From contig OZ023213.1 of assembly GCA_963995525.1 (NCBI GenBank), positions 22,408,278-22,472,277 on the forward strand: a DNA stretch of 64,000 nt, written 5' to 3'. Source of the DNA: Escarpia spicata. Taxonomy: Eukaryota; Annelida; Polychaeta; Sabellida; Siboglinidae. The notes under the pieces were generated by a model that was not told where the DNA came from, did not search any database, and worked only from the letters and a program-made list of their open reading frames with translations. This document shows, piece by piece, positions 25,553 through 34,735 of this stretch; position 1 is the stretch's first letter; every line of letters begins with the position of its first letter. The translations under genes and the position numbers were made by a program.

Positions 25553-25917
25553 ATTAGTCAGAGTATTGCCATCTACCGACCATGATATTCGTTGACACAC
25601 TTCCGTGAATATCGGAAGCGTAGAGTCCGCCATGACAGTCAAGTAACTTCCGGTGCGACGTCACTTCCGACGTAGCGTTCCTAGTAGAGGTCGCCATGAC
25701 AGTCAAGTAACTTCCGGTACGACGTCACTTCCTGCGCAGCGCCCCCTAATGGATAATCGGAGTACTATGTCACACGATGGCGCCATCTAGCGGGTAAAAA
25801 TATCTAATTAGGTTAGCTAGAGAAAAAAAAGTTGGGGTTAACCTCGCGAAAATTTATACAACCACCAAAGTGGTTATATAAATTATAGTCGCGAGGTTAA
25901 TCCCAACTTTTTTTTTT
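25553..25917. other. Central loop of the foldback
   Basis: The only single-copy DNA between the arms. It contains a 40-bp direct repeat (gccatgacagtcaagtaact..cggacgtcacttcc type) at about 25,630 and 25,692, each with cttccgg (ETS-like) and acgtca (CRE-half) motifs, a ggcgccatctagcggg phrase, and a 95-bp hairpin next to the right arm. No ORF of note. Confidence 0.8.
25823..25917. repeat. 95-bp hairpin in the centre of the foldback
   Basis: aaaaaaaagttgggg, ttaacctcgcga, atttata, accac face gtggt, tataaat, tcgcgaggttaa, cccaactttttttt in reverse order, with a short aaa-type loop. Arms of about 45 bp with few mismatches. It ends exactly where the right arm begins. Could be a small MITE or the structure that seeded the inverted duplication. 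Confidence 0.8.
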
Positions 25918-28900
25918 CTGGTGTCCGTTGAGTGGCGTCGGGAATCATGATGGTCACCTCGTGTCTATAGTTCGATTCGTTCGGCGTGTTGGTCAAACTA
26001 TAGTGATTCCTTTACCCGACTAGTCGGTCTGAGTTCAGTTCGTGTCACGTGTTCGGCTAAGTTTAGTGTTTCGTTTGTACAACTCGTGTCTATAGTTCGA
26101 TTCGTTCGGCGTGTTGGTCAAACTATAGTGTTTCGTTTGTCCGACTAGACGGTCTGTGTTCAATTCGTGTCACGTGTTCGGCTAAGTTTAGTGTTTCGTT
26201 TGTACAACTCGTGTCTATAGTTCGATTCGTTCGGCGTGTTGGTCAAACTATAGTGTTTCGTTTGTCCGACTAGTCGGCCTGTGTTCAATTCGTGTCACGT
26301 GTTCGGCTAAGTTTAGTGTTTCGTTTGTACAACTCGTGTCTATAGTGCGATTCGTTCGGCGTGTTGGTCAAACTGTAGTGTTTCGTTTGTCCGACTAGTC
26401 GGCCTGTGTTCAATTCGTGTCACGTGTTCGGCTAAGTTTAGTGTTTCGTTTGTACAACTCGTGTCTATAGTTCGATTCGTTCGGCGTGTTGGTCAAACTA
26501 TAGTGTTTCGTTTGTCCGACTAGTAGGTCTGTGTTCAATTCGTGTCACGTGTTCGGCTAAGTTTAGTGTTTCGTTTGTACAACTCGTGTCTATAGTTCGA
26601 TTCGTTCGACGTGTTGGTCAAACTATAGTGTTTCGTTTGTCCGACTTGTCGGTCTGTGTTCAATTCGTGTCACGTGTTCGGCTAAGGTTAGTGTTTCGTT
26701 TGAACAACCCGTGGCTATAGTTCGATTCGTTCGGCGTGTTGGTCAAACTATAATGTTTCGTTTGTCCGACTTGTCGGTCTGTGTTCAATTCGTATCACGT
26801 GTTCGGCTAAGTTTAGTGTTTCGTTTGTACAACTCGTGTCTATAGTTCGATTCGTTCGGCGTGTTGGTCAAACTATAGTGTTTCGTTTACCCGACTTGTC
26901 GGTCTGTGTTCAATTCGTGTCACGTGTTCGGCTAAGTTTAGTGTTTCGATAACACGTCGAATTGTCAGAAAGAGGTGAGCTGAACGCGATAACCCGTCGA
27001 ATTGTCAGAAAGAGGTGAGATGTCACGCGATAACCCGTCGAATTGTCAGAAAATTACGAAAATTTTACCACGGTAACATGCTGAAAAGATAAAATGTTAG
27101 AAAACGACGAAGGGACGGCGTGAGTGAGTGAGTGAACAGACACGAAGGGTGAGCGAGTGAGTGAGTGAGTGAGTGAGTGAGTGAGTGAGTGAGTGAGTGA
27201 ACAGACACGAAGGGTGAGTGAGTGAGTGAGTGAGTGAGTGAGTGAGTGAGTGAGTGAGTGAGTGAGTGAGTGAGTGAGTGAGTGAGTGAACAGATACGAA
27301 GGGTGAGTGAGTGAGTGAGTGAGTGAGTGAGTGAGTGAGTGAGTGAGTGAGTGAGTGAGTGAGTGAGTGAGTGAGTGAGTGAGTGAGTGAGTGAGTGAGT
27401 GATTGAGTGAGTGAGTGAGTGAGTGTTGAAGCAAACCCCACGCGATAACACGTCTATTTTCCTGAAAATGGAGGGATTTGACGCGATAACACGTCTATTT
27501 TCCTGAAAACGGAGGAGATGGGGTGCGATAACACGTCTATTTGCTTTGCGTTGCTTCGTTTTGAAGCAAATCTCACGCGATAACACGTCTATTTGCTTTG
27601 CGTTGCTTCGTTTTGAAGCAAATCTCACGCTATAACACGTCTATTTGCTTTGCGTTGCTTCGTTTTGAAGCAAATCTCACGCGATAACACGTCTATTTGC
27701 TTTGCGTTGCTTCGTTTTGAAGCAAATCTCAAGCGATAACACGTCTATTTGCTTTGCGTTGCTTCGTTTTGAAGCAAATCTCAAGCGATAACACGTCGAA
27801 CCGTACTCTCGTGTGATGTGTCATCTGTAGTCTCGTCACATATCTCGGTCATAGTCTCGTCTCTTGTCTCGTGTCATCCGAAGTCTCGTGACACATCTCG
27901 GTCATAGTCTCGTCTCTTGTCTCGTGTCATCCGAAATCTCATGACACATCTCGGTCATAGTCTCGTCTCTTGTCTCGTGTCATCCGAAGTCTCGTGACAC
28001 ATCTCGGTCATAGTCTCGTCTCTTGTCTCGTGTCATCCGAAGTCTCGTGACATATCTCGGTCATAGTCTCGTCTCTTGTCTCGTGTCATCCGAAGTCTCG
28101 TGACACATCTCGGTCATAGTCTCGTCTCTTGTCTCGTGTCATCTGAAGTCTCGTGACACATCTCGGTCATAGTCTCGTGTGATGTGTCATCCGTAGTCTC
28201 GCGGCATCTCTTGTCTCGTCGGTACTCTCGTGTGATGTGTCATCCGAAGTCTCGTGACACGTCTCGGTCATAATATCGTCTCTTGTCTCGTGTCATCCGA
28301 AGTCTCGTGACACATTTCGGTCATAGTCTCGTCTCTTGTCTCGTGTCATCCGAAGTCTCGTGATACATCTCGGTCATAGTCTCGTCTCTTGTCTCGTGTT
28401 TGGTAGAGATGTCACGCGATAACTCGTCGAATTGCCTGAAAGCGGTGAGATGTCACGTGATAACACGTCTATTTTCCTGAAAACGGAGGGATTTGACGCG
28501 ATAACACGTCTATTTTCCTGAAAACGGAGGGATTTGACGCAATAACACGTCTATTTTCCTGAAAAGGAAAGGAATTGATGCGAAAACACGTCTATTTTCC
28601 TGAAAAGGAAAGGAATTGATGCGATAACACGGCTATTTGCTTTGCGTTGCTTCGTTTTGAAGCAAATCTCACGCGATAACACGGCTATTTGCTTTGCGTT
28701 GCTTCGTTTTGAAGCAAATCTCACGCGATAACACGGCTATTTGCTTTGCGTTGCTTCGTTTTGAAGCAAATCTCACGCGATAACACGGCTATTTGCTTTG
28801 CGTTGCTTCGTTTTGAAGCAAATCTCACGCGATAACACGTCTATTTTCCTGAAAAAGAAAGGAATTGACGCGATAACCCGTCTATTTTCCTGAAAAGGAA

Positions 28901-29856
28901 AGGAATTGGCGCGATAACACGTCTATTTTCCTGAAAAAAAGAGGGCTTTGACGCAATAACACGTCTATTCTGATGTCCCATCCGTACTCTCGTGACATAT
29001 CTAGGCCGGATAGCTTCACACCTGCGTATAACAAAACACTCAAACAGTCTTTCACCGTCTAGTTGGTCTGAGTTCATGTGCGTGTTGTGTGTTTCGTACC
29101 ACGTGTATGTATCTATGAGTTCATTTTCGGTTACCCGTGCCAGGTTATTTGTTTTACGACCGAAGCTAATTTGGCAGGTTTTAACGAAGAAGCACGAATT
29201 TAAATACTATAGACCGAAAAAAGATAAAAACGTTCTAATGGACATTTGTACACTTGGCCCTTAAAACGGTAAACTATATAAATACTGGTACATCTTATCT
29301 GGGAGGTTATTGTGTGTCTGTACTGTTCTAACATAACGCTTCACTATCATGACGCTTCACTTTCCTCGAACAATATAGATAGCGATCACTGCGCCGTCTT
29401 TTATTGCTATATGATCTTTGATATCAAGACGATCGAATCGCCATTGTGCACATAGCGTGTTTATTTATTTCATAATAATGTTGAACGCAATTATACGCAT
29501 ACGTACATACGTACACACATATAGGTTAAGAACACCAGCGTGATAAAATGCTGAAACGGTATTTTTGATCTCTAGGCACAGATGAGACATACATGTAGAT
29601 GAGCCTCGAACAAGGAATATCTCTTCAAAACAGTTTGACACCAGTTTGTCTACAGGCTATCAACTGCTATAATAACTTCAAAAAGTTCGGTAAGTACAAA
29701 TTTCGTATCACGAATACTGTTACATGACAACCAGTTTGACCAAAATATTACACAGATAGCTGGTAGTTTGAATGTTTTAGCAGATAAGTTCGTATAATCC
29801 CCTATGGCAATGCCTTAACACGGGACAAATACACGGATGTTTTTTCAACACAGAAC
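25918..29856 (-). repeat. Right foldback arm
   Basis: Inverted counterpart of 21,924-25,552, beginning ctggtgtccgttg. It contains the 125-bp array (25,960-26,950), the GTGA array (27,118-27,425), the hairpin/GTGTTATCGCG blocks (27,440-27,800 and 28,410-28,975), the 53-bp array (27,805-28,405) and the single-copy outer part. It lacks the 1.2-kb left-only segment next to the terminal repeat. Confidence 0.9.
28992..29264 (+). CDS. 90-aa ORF of unknown function, right-arm copy
   Basis: Mirror copy of the ORF at 22,533-22,805. See that entry; no domain recognised and coding status doubtful. Confidence 0.15.
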   Translation: MTYLGRIASHLRITKHSNSLSPSSWSEFMCVLCVSYHVYVSMSSFSVTRARLFVLRPKLIWQVLTKKHEFKYYRPKKDKNVLMDICTLGP

Positions 29857-29919
29857 CTTAACATGGGGTTTCCTCCGGGGCGCGACAACCCTGGGCGGTA
29901 CACCACGCCTATTACTACT
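29857..29919 (-). repeat. Right 63-bp terminal inverted repeat of the foldback
   Basis: Ends cctattactact, the exact inverse of the left terminus. Inward it joins aaggttctgtgttg directly, which in the left arm lies 1.2 kb further in. Confidence 0.9.
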
Positions 29920-29925
29920 ACTTGA
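29920..29925. other. Right target-site duplication (ACTTGA)
   Basis: Partner of ACTTAA at 20,654-20,659. It also encodes part of the coding sequence of the interrupted gene (minus-strand codons for Asn-Gln-Val around tcaagt). Confidence 0.65.
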
Positions 29926-30068
29926 TTATACATGACGACCTTGTCGCCGTCGGTGAGATCGTCGTCGAGGACCTGCACCTTGCGTCCTAGGGTATCCGTC
30001 GGTGGTGGTGCGCGTAGACTGTCCAACAGTCGTGGATCTACCAAGGCCATCTTTCGTGCGTGTTTCAT
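29920..30068 (-). pseudogene. Conserved Polinton protein, N-terminal part (MALVDPRLL), split by the insertion
   Basis: MKHARKMALVDPRLLDSL, then DTLGRKVQVLDDDLTDGDK and VVMYNQ, where the foldback starts. The MALVDPRLL opening and the D..DKV.+YNQ block are shared by many Polinton copies, with the C-terminal half found here at 20.24-20.65 kb. The true start could be the internal ATG at about 30,050, since MALVDPRLL is the usual beginning. It lies 6 nt after the 118-aa gene, so the two were probably co-transcribed. Function unknown. Confidence 0.8.
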
Positions 30069-30074
30069 CGTCGT

Positions 30075-30431
30075 CTACTTGAGTAGCACCTCTTTGAGCA
30101 AGGGTAGAAAGACCGCACCGGCCAACGGTGCTAGCAGAGCCGACAGGAAACCGCCGGTCTGTCTCGCGCCGACCTGGTTACCCTGTAGCAAGGTGCGACA
30201 TCTCCTCGCCGCCGGCACGCCTCTCCGTGCCAAGGAGCGCAGGTTCGCTTGGTACCTACTCAAATGGCGTCTCTGTGCGTCGGTCAAGGGAATGTTCTCC
30301 TTCAATATGTTGTAGGCACACTCGGCTAATGCGCACAATAGATCGGCGTCGGCGTTTCGGATGATGGCTCGTCTCAATTTCGTGATCTTGTACCTGTTCA
30401 GCGCCTGTATGCAGAGGAGGTGTCTCTTCAC
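30075..30431 (-). CDS. Conserved 118-aa Polinton protein with hydrophobic C-terminus
   Basis: Starts MKRHLLCIQALNRY and contains LLCALAECAYNILKENIPLT, QRRHLSRYQANLRSLARRG and ends with a Gly/Leu-rich segment GGFLSALLAPLAGAVFLP followed by LLKEVLLK. The order ALxECAxNvLkgnvpLt..Q+..L++++..LR.La and a terminal GGFL..LL.P segment is recurrent in Polinton genomes directly downstream of the ATPase. The C-terminal hydrophobic part could be a membrane-active or capsid-lining peptide. The role is not established. The frame is intact, one of two Polinton genes here without a visible break. Confidence 0.7.
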   Translation of the reverse strand: MKRHLLCIQALNRYKITKLRRAIIRNADADLLCALAECAYNILKENIPLTDAQRRHLSRYQANLRSLARRGVPAARRCRTLLQGNQVGARQTGGFLSALLAPLAGAVFLPLLKEVLLK

Positions 30432-30467
30432 GCGCTCGGAAATGCTGTATGTCTCTTAACGGGCGTC

Positions 30468-31088
30468 TTATTCCTTGGGTTGGTACACGTACTGGACGCC
30501 GTCGTCCGGAAGGACGCCCGTGCGCAGACGCATGTCGTCGGGCGTGTCCTGTTTCAGATCGATGAGGAGGTAGCCGTACAGCGGCGACGTGGCGTCTTTG
30601 AACGCGGCCTGTACAAACTTCAGGCGTCCCGGATACATCTGTCGCGCCAAGTGACCTATCTGTGACGCGTTGAGAGGATTCTCGAAGACCACCATGTATT
30701 GTGCGTTCAGACTGATCGTCCGACTCTCCTTGTTTTTCGGAAACAGGTTCTGCACGAGATAAAGTACGGACGTGTTCTGGTGACTCTTTTTTGTGAACAA
30801 GTTCGTGACCCGTTCGTCCGTTTACGCCATCAGATTGTCGATGACCACGAGGTTACGCGTAGTCGCGTCGAACGCGCCACTCGGCAAGCCTTCCTCGAAG
30901 CGTACCAGGTCGTTGTCGACGGCGGCGTAGGCGCTCTGCCATTCTCCGTAACACCACGTGATCTACTCGGGAGGCGGAGCGATCATCGTTGCGGCGTAAC
31001 GTAGCATGCGCGTCACGAACGTACTCTTACCGCACCCCATCGGTCCCGCATTCATACAGGTGAAGGGATGTTTCCATCGCGTGTCCAT
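30468..31088 (-). pseudogene. Polinton FtsK/HerA-type genome packaging ATPase, two nonsense codons
   Basis: From ATG at 31,086-31,088 a single frame of 206 codons reads MDTRWKHPFTCMNAGPMGCG with the Walker A GPMGCGKST, then PPPE, a TAG at codon 42 (30,963-30,965), TWCYGEWQSAY, the Walker B strand NLVVIDNLM, a TAA at codon 89 (30,822-30,824), TDERVTNLFTKKSH, SVLYLVQNLFP (sensor-like Gln), ISLNAQYMVVFENPL, IGHLARQMYPG and YLLIDLKQDTP. This matches the A32/FtsK-type packaging ATPase of Polintons, which pumps DNA into the capsid. There is no frameshift, so the two stops are point changes in an otherwise preserved gene. Confidence 0.9.
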
Positions 31089-31265
31089 CTAGTAGCTGGT
31101 GGTTCTGTTCGACAATGTCGCGTTGTCCACTGTGACGTTAGATACGACGACGATACCACCACCACACCACGAGAAAGAACGAAGGAAAGGAACGTAACAC
31201 CACAAGACGTACACTCCGACTGTTCCTACTAGTGCTACTCCTACGACTGCTCGCGTCCGTGACAT
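31089..31265 (-). CDS. Small membrane protein upstream of the ATPase (58 aa)
   Basis: MSRTRAVVGVALVGTVGVYV begins with a short basic stretch then a hydrophobic helix, followed by a second hydrophobic patch (GGGIVVVS) and Asn-rich NVTVDNATLSNRTT with possible N-glycosylation sites. Its TAG is directly followed by the ATPase ATG. The tight junction suggests a real gene in the block. I do not recognise the family. Confidence 0.4.
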   Translation of the reverse strand: MSRTRAVVGVALVGTVGVYVLWCYVPFLRSFSWCGGGIVVVSNVTVDNATLSNRTTSY

Positions 31266-31430
31266 GATGCACTATGACTATCGATTGCGTGACAGCTGTC
31301 TAAATAGTGTAATCTTTTTTGTGTCTACTTTCTGCCTACTAAACGCGTGACAGCTAGAGGCGCCTATAACCCCAACTGACGTAGGGGCGCATTTCCTCGT
31401 TGTGTCAGCAGTGGTTCAGCATATCGTACG

Positions 31431-31630
31431 TTACACGTCCACCGGACGCGTGGTGACTCCGTCCTCGTGGACCACGCGTTTGGCGTAGAAGTAGGTCAGC
31501 GCCGCACGTTCCTGGATGTACGTCAGCACGGACGAGTTATTTACCCGGAATCCTTTCCGCTTCCGCTCCCACGATTGGTCAGCACGTCCAAGAACGCCTG
31601 CTTGTCGATTGTGTTGATTCGTTTGTTCAT
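31431..31630 (-). pseudogene. Unrecognised Polinton-edge remnant
   Basis: MNKRINTIDKQAFLDVLTN in one frame, stopped at a TAA near 31,540, then VNNSSVLTYIQERAALTYFY and AKRVVHEDGVTTRPVDV in the next frame. GC content and style match the Polinton block. It may be the end of a larger gene lost at the right boundary. No family recognised. Confidence 0.35.
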
Positions 31631-32429
31631 CTTTTAATCAAACTACATCAGAGACAAAAGCAAGATGTGCAAGAGTAAAAACGTTGCTTTGCCTATAACT
31701 GTCACCCGTTGGTTGTACATTAATTTTATTTAATGTGTTGACATTAGTTATTGCACAAATCATGTATTATATAAATATGAACTTTATGGATATATATTAT
31801 CAAGTAGTGTAATGTATAAGTATATTGTTAAGTTGCATGTACAGCTGTATCACTAAACCATGATAATAAACCTTGTAGAGAGTGTATCATCTATACATAA
31901 AGGAGATCAATCAACAAAACTAAAGAGGTGTAACAGAGAAAGACATGTCTCACCACGCTCGGTCCATACGAAGGGATCGTTCGCCGTGCCACTGCAATGT
32001 CTAGCGAGTCAAAAATCGGGTGGTGTTCTGAGACACCCCGTAGATATAGTGATGTTATTAGGAATACGCTGAATTTTTAATACAAACGTAGTCAGATAAG
32101 TGGAGAAGATGATCACATAGAAAACAAATGTACTAGAATTATAAATATCAACCTTATGAGAAATCTCGCTTAATTATTACTAACTCCTAAATATGTGAAG
32201 TGATCGCATATCCTATGTTGCATGGGTTCAGTTGGTGTATTATTATTATATAGGCAACTATGCACGTACCGCAGGAAAACGACATTGTTAGCATTTGGAA
32301 CATTACAAATAATTATGTATATCCATGAACTACAACAGACTGTGACCCCCCTTCTCCGTAACAAATGGCTTTGTTTACAGACACAAGCCGTCAAACGAGC
32401 TATTCACGAAGAATCGGTAACACACCGGC

Positions 32430-32528
32430 CTGGGCAATCGATTCATTTCTGCGCGTGTCTGCGTGATGCGTGTCTGTGCGTGCATGTACGTGCCTGTGTA
32501 AGCCTGTCCGTGCGTGTGTACATGTTTT
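32430..32528. repeat. GTGCGTG-type low-complexity tract
   Basis: Imperfect gtgtctgcgtg/gtgcgtgcatg repeats inside copy 1 of the dispersed repeat. No coding meaning. Confidence 0.6.
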
Positions 32529-33034
32529 GCTGTAAAAAGTTTACTTAAAACTGGCACTTAAGATTAAAACGGCAGAGGGAATGTTTCTTTCTTTAAAAAA
32601 ACGTGTTAATGGTGCTTTCAAATGTCTCCGTGACAGAAGTTTGTGAAATGCTGCGTTAACAGGATCGTTGAGGTTGGCCTCGATACTGAGCATTTTGAAA
32701 AGGTTCTTAAATGTAACAAGAATTCCGTTTAGTGATGGATTTCTCCGATGAGTTCTTTACCGTAGTGAAACAGTCCCTGGTGCCATGGACAGTTGTTCTC
32801 TCTGTTGCAGCCTGCGCCGGGGGTTGTGACAATCCAGGAACAACAACACAAGCAGGACGCCCAGACCGAGAGGATCCTGAAGATGATAGGGAGGCAGCTC
32901 ACCATCCCACTGATGGGTGAGATACAGGCCCTTAGCCAGAAATAATTGTTTGCCAGTCGTGAATTAATAAAAATTATGGGGAGGAGATTAGACATTCCAG
33001 CAGTGTTCAGATAACATATACTACGAGAACTGCG

Positions 33035-33735
33035 TGTGATACATCGGGGCATGGTCAGAATGAAGTCGATCGCTAGAAGCTTCGTCTGGTGGCCTGGCCT
33101 TGACGCGGATATCGAGGACTGTGTCCCAAACTGTCGGGAATGCAGCCAGGTAGCGAGCACGCCGAAGGTAGCACCACTGGTGCCATGGCCGGGGGCTACG
33201 GGACCATGAGAACGTATCCATGTGTATTTTGCAGAAAAAGACGGACAGAACTTCCTTATCGGGGTGGATAGTAATTCAAAGTGGCTGGAAGTGCATGGTC
33301 TCAGTGTCTCCCACTACTGCAAGCAAGACGATAGTACAACTGAGAAGTATGTTCGCAGCATTTGGGTTACCACGCGAGACAGCAGACCTCGGTTCGCTTG
33401 CGAGGAATTTGGTCGTTTCTTGAGGTTGAATGGCGTCAAGCACATACGGTGTCCAGCTTACCACCCGGCGACGAACGGCCTCGCGGAGAGGAATGTCCAG
33501 ACATTCAAGAAGATGCTTGCAAAATCGAACAGCCAGGTACCATTGCAGCAACGTCTGTCGGACATACTGCTCCAGTACCGAAACACACCGCATTCACTTA
33601 CGATAAAACGCCGTCAGAGTTGTACCTGAACCAAGCGCCACGCACCAGACTTGCGATGTCGAAACTCAGTCTCGAAGCAGTAGTGCTAGATCGGCAATTA
33701 AAGCAGAAACAACAGCATGTTGGAGCTCATTCACG
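33035..33735 (+). pseudogene. Ty3/gypsy integrase fragment (copy 1)
   Basis: The H2C2 zinc domain is visible (IHRGMVRMKSIARSFVWWPG, DCVPNCRECSQV), then a stop and the RVE core: FLIGVDSNSKWLEVHGLS, RFACEEFGRFLRLNGVKHIR, YHPATNGLAERNVQTFKKML, YRNTPHSLT. The first Asp and the Glu (LAERN) of the DDE triad remain; the usual DNG near the second Asp reads DSR. Related to K02A2.6-type gypsy pol. Frameshifts follow at about 33,610. Only this part of pol is present. Confidence 0.8.
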
Positions 33736-34437
33736 CCTTCGCAAGTTCGACGTCTACTAGAGAGTGAGAGTCAGAAACATGACATGAGGAATGTATTTGG
33801 TCAGACTGCCAGGAAACAGGAGGCGATCCGTTCATGTGTACCACATGGTCGCGAATGATGACCACCCAGCTACACCTGAAGGTTAGAGCGATGTCGCGAC
33901 TGCACCTCCCATTGTCGTGACACATCGAGACAGAGCCTGTGGTGGTCGATCCAGTCGATCCGGTCGATCCAGTAGGTCATGAAGGACAAACAGAAAAAGC
34001 ACCCAATTCTAAGGCACCTAACGTGTTAGGGTCACCAACACCGACTGTCATTCAGTCGCCAGCTGCTATCAGGCGTACATCACGAGCTATCAAACCTGTT
34101 GTTAAGTTGAATTTGTGATTATCCACCCAGTAGACGTTACTAGCTGTAAATGTCCGTCCGTGTTTTGTAACGTTTCTGCAATGCACACCAGAGGCATTCT
34201 GGTACATCGCCAACCCATGTAGTTGATTACTAATCGTAATCTGTATTTTAAACATGCAAACTCCACAATAATTAACACCTAGCGCTGGAAACACGTGTGC
34301 GCGTGCGCACGTGCGCGCTTCCGCGCGTGCGCGTGTGCTACGCAAGATCCAAACGAATGGTTTTAGTCGTGCCAATCTAATCAATGTAAAATTATCAAAA
34401 AATAGACAATTCTGCGGGTGCACACAAAATAAGTAGA

Positions 34438-34735
34438 AAGGTAAGTACTTATATAGCGCAGCATCCATTCCTCAGGACTGCTCAAAACGCTTTACACTTT
34501 ACTCCCTGGTAGACCTGTTCAATCGAACACCCTCTTGACTTCTCTTGGAAGAATTTAGCCACGTTGCAATCAATGTGGGAAGACTATTCGTACACAAATT
34601 TCCACCACGGTCTATAGCCAGGTACTCATTCATACAGTTGAGGGAACTAAAGCAATGTAGAGTAAACGAATTTGCCCAAGGTTCGTTCCAATTCTGTTGT
34701 TGCATCCCGCATCAGTATGCTGTTTCCTTGCATAT
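34438..34735 (-). mobile_element. tRNA-derived SINE body and tail, copy 3
   Basis: Reverse complement of the family: aacgctttacactttactcc, cttctcttgg.agaa, tccacc.cggtctatagccagg. The tRNA-like head is degraded. Also present in copy 2 of the long repeat, so it was inserted before that repeat spread. Confidence 0.7.

Larger units (their letters stand above)
20660..29919. mobile_element. 9,260-bp foldback element inserted in the Polinton
   Basis: The outer 63 bp on each side are identical inverted repeats starting AGTAGTAATAGGCGTGG. Inside, two long arms (21,924-25,552 and 25,918-29,856) repeat each other in inverted orientation with substitutions and copy-number differences in their internal arrays. 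The centre is a 366-bp single-copy loop. The element interrupts a Polinton gene and is bounded by near-identical 6-bp direct repeats. AG...CT ends plus a 6-bp target are Polinton features, so mobilisation by a Polinton integrase is inferred. No transposase, polymerase or capsid gene is visible inside, so it is non-autonomous. Confidence 0.85.
15631..31630 (-). mobile_element. Decayed Polinton/Maverick, interrupted by a 9.26-kb foldback insertion
   Basis: All recognisable genes are on the minus strand and typical of the Polinton/adintovirus late block: packaging ATPase, small conserved proteins, RVE integrase, membrane protein, penton, PX-like protein, double-jelly-roll major capsid protein and adenain-like protease. 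Neighbouring genes overlap or sit within a few bases of each other. GC content is clearly above the AT-rich flanks. Excluding the insertion, about 6.7 kb of Polinton remains, much less than a usual 15-20 kb element. No type-B DNA polymerase is present, and neither terminal repeat could be placed. Nonsense codons and frameshifts in nearly every gene show that it is dead. Confidence 0.9.

Noticed and set aside
31431..31630. Remnant as the end of DNA polymerase B
   Set aside because: No polymerase motif can be read in it; position alone is not enough.
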